The translations under genes were made by a program, and so were the position numbers. The notes under the pieces are model-generated. The model did not search any database, was not told the origin of the DNA, and was given only the letters and a program-made list of their open reading frames with translations. Of a stretch of 64,000 bases of DNA, positions 61,101 to 64,000 are shown piece after piece. Each line of letters opens with the position of its first letter. Within the stretch, counting starts at the first letter, position 1. This stretch comes from CAYVMD01 sp964452465 (GTDB lineage Bacteria > Armatimonadota > JACIXR01): contig CAYVMD010000007.1 in NCBI GenBank assembly GCA_964452465.1, forward strand, positions 1 to 64,000. The letters run 5' to 3'.

Positions 61101-61303
61101 TCCAATTGGAAGCCCAACCCCCAACCCTCCCATCCCGGAATGGAGGGTTCCCTTCCTTCCTCCAAGGAGGGGTTTACCAAAAGGTTCCTTCCTAAGGATT
61201 CCTCGGCTTGCAAAGCCCTTTTCACCACTATAGCCTCTCCTTTTCCCTCCGCCGGGAAGATTAAAATCGGGAAAAGAAGAATCCCCACCCACGCAAACCT
61301 CAT
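58151..61303 (-). CDS. Secreted barrel enzyme of unknown family with two duplicated CBM-like domains
   Basis: 1050 residues, signal peptide FAWVGILLFPILIFPAEG. Two homologous beta-sandwich domains are present. At about 40-195 one sees LGQVVVLNQEKPLPILAQ, YSKAEDVSGAPDSGY, CGTHDWE and GKVWFADFALYQLEG. At about 605-748 one sees LQQTVVLNQKEPKPLIVK, WSKAEGVTGPEDGNY, VGTHDWQ and GTVWFDDVSLTEEG. Between them lies a beta-sandwich plus half barrel (200-600), and after the second copy the barrel continues (LDGTYLDSLEMGATELNFR to the end). The second copy is thus inserted inside the catalytic unit. No CAZy family is recognised. The Asp in TYLDS is a candidate catalytic residue. It overlaps the neighbouring genes by four bases on both sides. 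Confidence 0.8.
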   Translation of the reverse strand: MRFAWVGILLFPILIFPAEGKGEAIVVKRALQAEESLGRNLLVNPSLEEGREPSIPGWEGWGLGFQLDEEVLYKGKRSARCESNSPEREYGLGQVVVLNQEKPLPILAQCYSKAEDVSGAPDSGYSLYLDIDFVDGTHLWGRTANFSCGTHDWEMGRVWVFPEKPIKEVIVYGIFRGHTGKVWFADFALYQLEGVKVFDGVPVISEPLIAPAKETLTLRSADGWTLLLDRRTGQVVGKGNRRGGFYIRDVARDSDFRQPLGQVKVMKDGATWEAVDEELNLKLSVTYRLEEVKRGMYKGEGYIRVDGVIEDLEGKDRAVTLCFALPLDAEGWIWSRDMRQEERVEAGKTYINSIPVEAGATKSMSLYPLACLSGKEEGVAMAVPMDQPRLYRLSYNGEEKEFYISFDFSLLPDTRKFPSRADFHFIIYRMDPLWRMRSALQKYYDIFPQFFLKRVKREGIWMPFTDISTVEGFEDFHFAFQEGAPNPAFDEEHGIYSFIYVEPMSHWLPMPPEAPRTYQGAMEVLQKDLQGARGDYYRNMAIATLTSGIERVNGDLFCAVLKAPWCDGAVFLLNPDPDVPTTKDLPLNKAMVMLDGIERAFARVYTVMEGWSGYGNGYGIDEKVSRTGRRSVRCRSEGEGGEWGLQQTVVLNQKEPKPLIVKAWSKAEGVTGPEDGNYAIYVDLYYTDGTPQWALIAPFEVGTHDWQERELRIEPQKPIANLTVYLLFRRTHRGTVWFDDVSLTEEGSARNLLKNPGFEGRVVKGELDGTYLDSLEMGATELNFRREHFREADIPVVFERESKKPCQMLIFSTYEFAKEVGERMHKRGKLLFANAVLWKFAFPAHLLDVLGTEVNWLRGDRYRPDDDAVMNFRRAMCYRKPYCLLMNTNYEKFNSQLVEKYFKRCLFYAVFPGFFDEEAASKDPYWASPKKWYNRDRHLFKRYLPLIISLAQAGWEPITHAKTDNPHIYVERYGRARDGNLHFTLFNDGEKEINFQLAIDLKALGLKDKLEIRDLLEGKRMSYSLEEGQAIIQGELLPEDVLVLKISEAR

Positions 61304-61782
61304 ATCCCCTTTTCCTTTCTCATCTTGAAATGCTCCTCGATAAGGTCTTTGATCAATTCCCTTATCTTCTCATCCTTTAGCCTGCGCGTCATCCTTTCGA
61401 TGAGCGCCTTCTCCTCCTCCGTCAGTTGAACCTCCTTCGAAGGTTTTTGCTCCTTTCCCCTTTTGCTCCCCTTCTTTTCCTTCTTTTCCTTCAGCTCCTC
61501 CGCCCTGATCTTTATATCCTTCACTATCTCCTCCCCCATCCTCTCGTTCATTTTCCGGATGATGAGACCCTTTAAATTGAAGATTTGCTGTGCCCAGAGG
61601 GGGTCTTTCGCCTTCACATAAATCACCCCCTTTTTGATGTCCACCGCCTGGGAAACCCTCGCTACCTTTTCCCCCACTACCTCCTCCCAGAGGGCAAGGC
61701 ACCGCCTCTCTTTTAGCCTCTTCTCCAACCCAACCTCTCTTGTAGTCCTCTTCAAAACCTCCCCTAATTCCTCGAAATCCAT
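61300..61782 (-). CDS. DUF721 / DciA-like protein
   Basis: 160 residues. The DUF721 domain covers about 1-95: LGEVLKRTTREVGLEKRL, CLALWEEVVGEKVARVSQ, and the KH-like GVIYVKAKDPLWAQQI with LKGLIIRKMNE. A Lys/Glu-rich linker and a helical tail follow. DUF721 proteins include DciA, which loads the replicative helicase DnaB in bacteria lacking DnaC or DnaI. That role here is by family only. Its stop overlaps the start of a giant secreted glycosidase by four bases, an odd coupling. Confidence 0.85.
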   Translation of the reverse strand: MDFEELGEVLKRTTREVGLEKRLKERRCLALWEEVVGEKVARVSQAVDIKKGVIYVKAKDPLWAQQIFNLKGLIIRKMNERMGEEIVKDIKIRAEELKEKKEKKGSKRGKEQKPSKEVQLTEEEKALIERMTRRLKDEKIRELIKDLIEEHFKMRKEKGI

Positions 61783-61818
61783 GCCCCTACCCTCTAAATC
61801 TCCCTCAGGGGAAAGAAC

Positions 61819-62805
61819 CTATGCTTCAGGTAGCCTTTCCCCATATTGCTCCACCTCTTCCCTCAACTCCTCGAGGGGGACGGTCGCCGTGCCTATCTTG
61901 CCCACTGCGATGCCCGCTGCTATGTTTGCCAAGCGGGCGGAGTCGTAGAGATCCGCCCCTGCCAAGAGAGCCATTGTGACAGTGGCGGTGACCACATCGC
62001 CCGCGCCCGTTACATCGAAGACCTGTTTTGCCACTGTAGGGATGTTCAAAGCCTCCCCTCTCTTAGGGAAAACCATCATCCCCTTCGCACCTCTTGTTAT
62101 TATCACCCCCTCGCAAGAGAGCTTCTCCAAAAGCAAAAACCCGCATCTTCTTATATCCTCGTCCTCCTTTCCCATCTCCCCGAGAGCCATCCTTGCCTCC
62201 TGGTCGTTGGGGACCACATATTTGATGCCCTTAAAATAGCCTATACGTTCTCGGGAATCGCCGACGGATAGGGCCGCCTTCTCCGCCACCACCTCTATAA
62301 CCTCATCGCTAACCACCCCATAGGAGTAATCCGCAAGGACGACCGCTTCCACTTCCCCCATTACCTCTAAAACCCTGGTCAATATCTCCTTCTTTATATC
62401 CCCCTGGAGTTCCCCCTCGTAGCACTCATCTATAAGGAGCATTTGCTGAGTAGGAGAATGCTCCTTGGTGGCGAGAAGCTTCGTGAAGGTAGTGGTCGTG
62501 AAGCCTGGGCAAACGACGAGGTGGAGGTTCATCTTCTTTGACATCAATTTTTGGAGGACATCCCCATGGTGATCATTCCCCACAACGCCAATGGCATATA
62601 CCTGTGCCCCTAAATCCGCAAGGCAATTACAGACATTCGCCCCCCCGCCGGGGGTGTAATCCCTTCTCTTCAGTTTCAAGCGAGGCACGGGGGCTTCGGG
62701 CGAAAGAGCATAAGCCTCCCCCAAGATATACTCGTCCAAACACATGTCCCCCACCACCGCCACCTTCCTGTTTTTGAACCTTTCCAGATAGGAGAGTAAA
62801 CGCAT
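61819..62805 (-). CDS. PfkB-family kinase, RfaE1/HldE-kinase-like
   Basis: 328 residues from the ATG at 62805, four bases after GGGGAGGG; its A is shared with the upstream TGA. The ribokinase fold shows KVAVVGDMCLDEYILGEA, GGGANVCNCLADLGAQVYAIGVVG and the catalytic anion hole DVTGAGDVVTATVTMALLAGA. The order and spacing fit the kinase half of HldE, which phosphorylates heptose-7-phosphate for LPS or S-layer glycans. There is no nucleotidyltransferase half. Other PfkB sugar kinases remain possible. It follows PGI/PMI directly. Confidence 0.82.
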   Translation of the reverse strand: MRLLSYLERFKNRKVAVVGDMCLDEYILGEAYALSPEAPVPRLKLKRRDYTPGGGANVCNCLADLGAQVYAIGVVGNDHHGDVLQKLMSKKMNLHLVVCPGFTTTTFTKLLATKEHSPTQQMLLIDECYEGELQGDIKKEILTRVLEVMGEVEAVVLADYSYGVVSDEVIEVVAEKAALSVGDSRERIGYFKGIKYVVPNDQEARMALGEMGKEDEDIRRCGFLLLEKLSCEGVIITRGAKGMMVFPKRGEALNIPTVAKQVFDVTGAGDVVTATVTMALLAGADLYDSARLANIAAGIAVGKIGTATVPLEELREEVEQYGERLPEA

Positions 62806-63884
62806 CAACCCTCCCCAACGGTGTTCAGTTTGCTCTTTATGTAATTTATGAAGTTTATCTCCTGTGGATCCACCCTGTTGAGTATGGCGAGATATAAACT
62901 GACGAGATCGCCCAAGAAAAGTAGGGAGAAAATGCGCGCCAATCTGCTCTCTCCCTGCGTCCAAACCTCGTAGAGGTCCGCTTTCCCCTCCAACAGCTCC
63001 TTTGTTATCTCCACCCTCCTTCGTATCCTTTCGTTCTCGCCCTTATCCCGCAGTAAGACAACCGCATATGAAACCTCGTCCTTGCCCTCCCAACCCATTA
63101 TCTCGTTGTGATGGAGTTCGGGGAAGTAATCCACATAGGCGTGGATCTTGGCATTCTCGTTGAATTGGGTCTTCCAGCGATAAGCCACGCTATGGGTGAG
63201 AGGGGAAGTCGAGTAAAGCAACGGCAATTTGCCTTGAAGACAATATGCCAACTGTTTCGCCTTATTGTCGGGGGAGGGAGTCAGAGGGGAATAGTTCTCC
63301 CTCAATTGCCGAAGGAGGCTTATCGTTTCCTTCCAATCCCTGGACCTTTTCCTCGCTACCCCCATGCTTTCCAGGGCATAGACTATGGGGACGAAGAGGA
63401 AGGGGAGAGCTGAACGGGGAGGACGACCCGATGGGATCTCGATCACTACATCCTCCCGGGCTATCTCCTTCAGTTTCCCTCCGCTACATATAACTATCCT
63501 CCTTGCCTCTTTCTCTTGCGCTTCCTTATAGGCATTCAGGGTTTCCTCCGTATTCCCGGAGTAACTTACCAGGAAGACGAGGGAGTTTTTGGAAACGAAG
63601 GCAGGGAGATGATAATCCCTATTAACATGGATCGGAACGGAGATCTCCTCCCAGAGGAGGGAATTAGCCAAATCCCCTCCTATCGCCGAGCCTCCCATAC
63701 CGCATACCAGGATATTATCGGGGGAGAAGGAAGAAAAGGAGCGTGCTTGGCAGTCGGATAACGCCTTCTCTATGTCCTCCGGCATATTGAGGGAGAAGGA
63801 AAACATATCGCCCTTATCCACTTCCCTCAACAGGGAGGAATCATCGAGATCGGTTCGGTTGGTCCTGCAGTTTTCGCATCCCAT
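62805..63884 (-). CDS. Bifunctional phosphoglucose/phosphomannose isomerase
   Basis: 359 residues from the ATG at 63884, six bases after AGGTG. Double SIS-domain protein interconverting glucose-6-P or mannose-6-P with fructose-6-P. VCGMGGSAIGGDLANSLL and LVSYSGNTEETLNAYKEA are the phosphate loops of the first domain. PLLYSTSPLTHSVAYRWKTQFNENAKIHA and FPELHHNEIMGWEG hold the catalytic Glu/His of this archaeal/bacterial type. The start lies one base after the rpsR stop, so its ribosome site is inside rpsR. Confidence 0.9.
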   Translation of the reverse strand: MGCENCRTNRTDLDDSSLLREVDKGDMFSFSLNMPEDIEKALSDCQARSFSSFSPDNILVCGMGGSAIGGDLANSLLWEEISVPIHVNRDYHLPAFVSKNSLVFLVSYSGNTEETLNAYKEAQEKEARRIVICSGGKLKEIAREDVVIEIPSGRPPRSALPFLFVPIVYALESMGVARKRSRDWKETISLLRQLRENYSPLTPSPDNKAKQLAYCLQGKLPLLYSTSPLTHSVAYRWKTQFNENAKIHAYVDYFPELHHNEIMGWEGKDEVSYAVVLLRDKGENERIRRRVEITKELLEGKADLYEVWTQGESRLARIFSLLFLGDLVSLYLAILNRVDPQEINFINYIKSKLNTVGEG

Positions 63885-63885
63885 T

Positions 63886-64000
63886 TTAATCACCTACGAA
63901 GGGGAGTAGGGCCATGATCCTTGCCCTCTTAATCGCTTGCGCAAGACGGCGTTGATGTTTGGCGCAGGTACCCGTAACCCGCTTGGGCATTATCTTCGCC
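63886..64000 (-). CDS. rpsR: 30S ribosomal protein S18, C-terminal part (5' end outside window)
   Basis: The last 37 codons of S18 read in from the right edge: AKIMPKRVTGTCAKHQRRLA, then QAIKRARIMALLPFVGD and TAA. The AKHQR-x-L-x-x-AIKRARIMALLPF motif is diagnostic. S18 is part of the small-subunit platform and is usually encoded with rpsF, ssb and rplI. Here the next gene downstream is PGI/PMI rather than rplI. Confidence 0.93.
   Translation of the reverse strand, partial: AKIMPKRVTGTCAKHQRRLAQAIKRARIMALLPFVGD

Overview
The window looks like a chromosome segment of a free-living, probably thermophilic bacterium with a two-membrane envelope. The best guess is an Armatimonadota/Fervidibacteria-like lineage or a close relative. 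The clues are moderate G+C, heavy AGG arginine and ATA isoleucine use, Lys/Glu-rich proteins, a DUF1559-type prepilin, many large secreted glycosidases of DUF-type families, and the mix of QueH, split BadF activase and ferredoxin-linked 2-oxoacid oxidoreductase. The lineage call is inference; no rRNA is present. No tRNA, CRISPR array, insertion sequence or integrase was seen.

Layout. 1-5290: a truncated membrane protein, then a rightward operon (FAD/2Fe-2S reductase subunit, polyprenyl synthase, ABC exporter, small protein, rsmG). 5292-8115: leftward SIS isomerase, ECF sigma, zinc-binding anti-sigma and a duplicated exported protein. 8214-13473: CapA-like protein, a leftward 2-oxoacid:ferredoxin oxidoreductase operon with a sugar kinase, and alanine racemase. 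13501-20366: a long leftward operon from a RecU-like nuclease through TPR proteins and QueH to a GH51 arabinofuranosidase. 20517-40278: a glycan-degradation region (GH172, Asp-box propeller protein, an amber-split beta-helix/propeller protein, a CBM9 protein, a prepilin-led GH38/GH123-like/GH127 operon, a GH101/129-like protein and a DUF4038/GH140-like protein). 40330-43339: three-gene activase/DUF2229 operon. 43392-48963: cysE (frameshifted), mnmA, nadA, aspS, hisS. 49039-64000: a very long leftward run from rpsR through PGI/PMI, a PfkB kinase and a DciA-like protein into three giant glycosidase-type proteins and an SDR.

How the genes fit together. The secreted enzymes point to stripping L-arabinofuranose, apiose, mannose and galactose-type side chains from plant or algal polysaccharides outside the cytoplasm. 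No sugar transporter is present here. Several operon-leading genes lack a Shine-Dalgarno and have a near-consensus sigma-70 promoter whose -10 box ends 6-11 nt (usually 10) before the start codon, which implies leaderless mRNAs. Three genes are broken by a single base (rsmG start, cysE, the beta-helix/propeller gene). Two of these breaks lie in G runs and could be sequencing or assembly errors.
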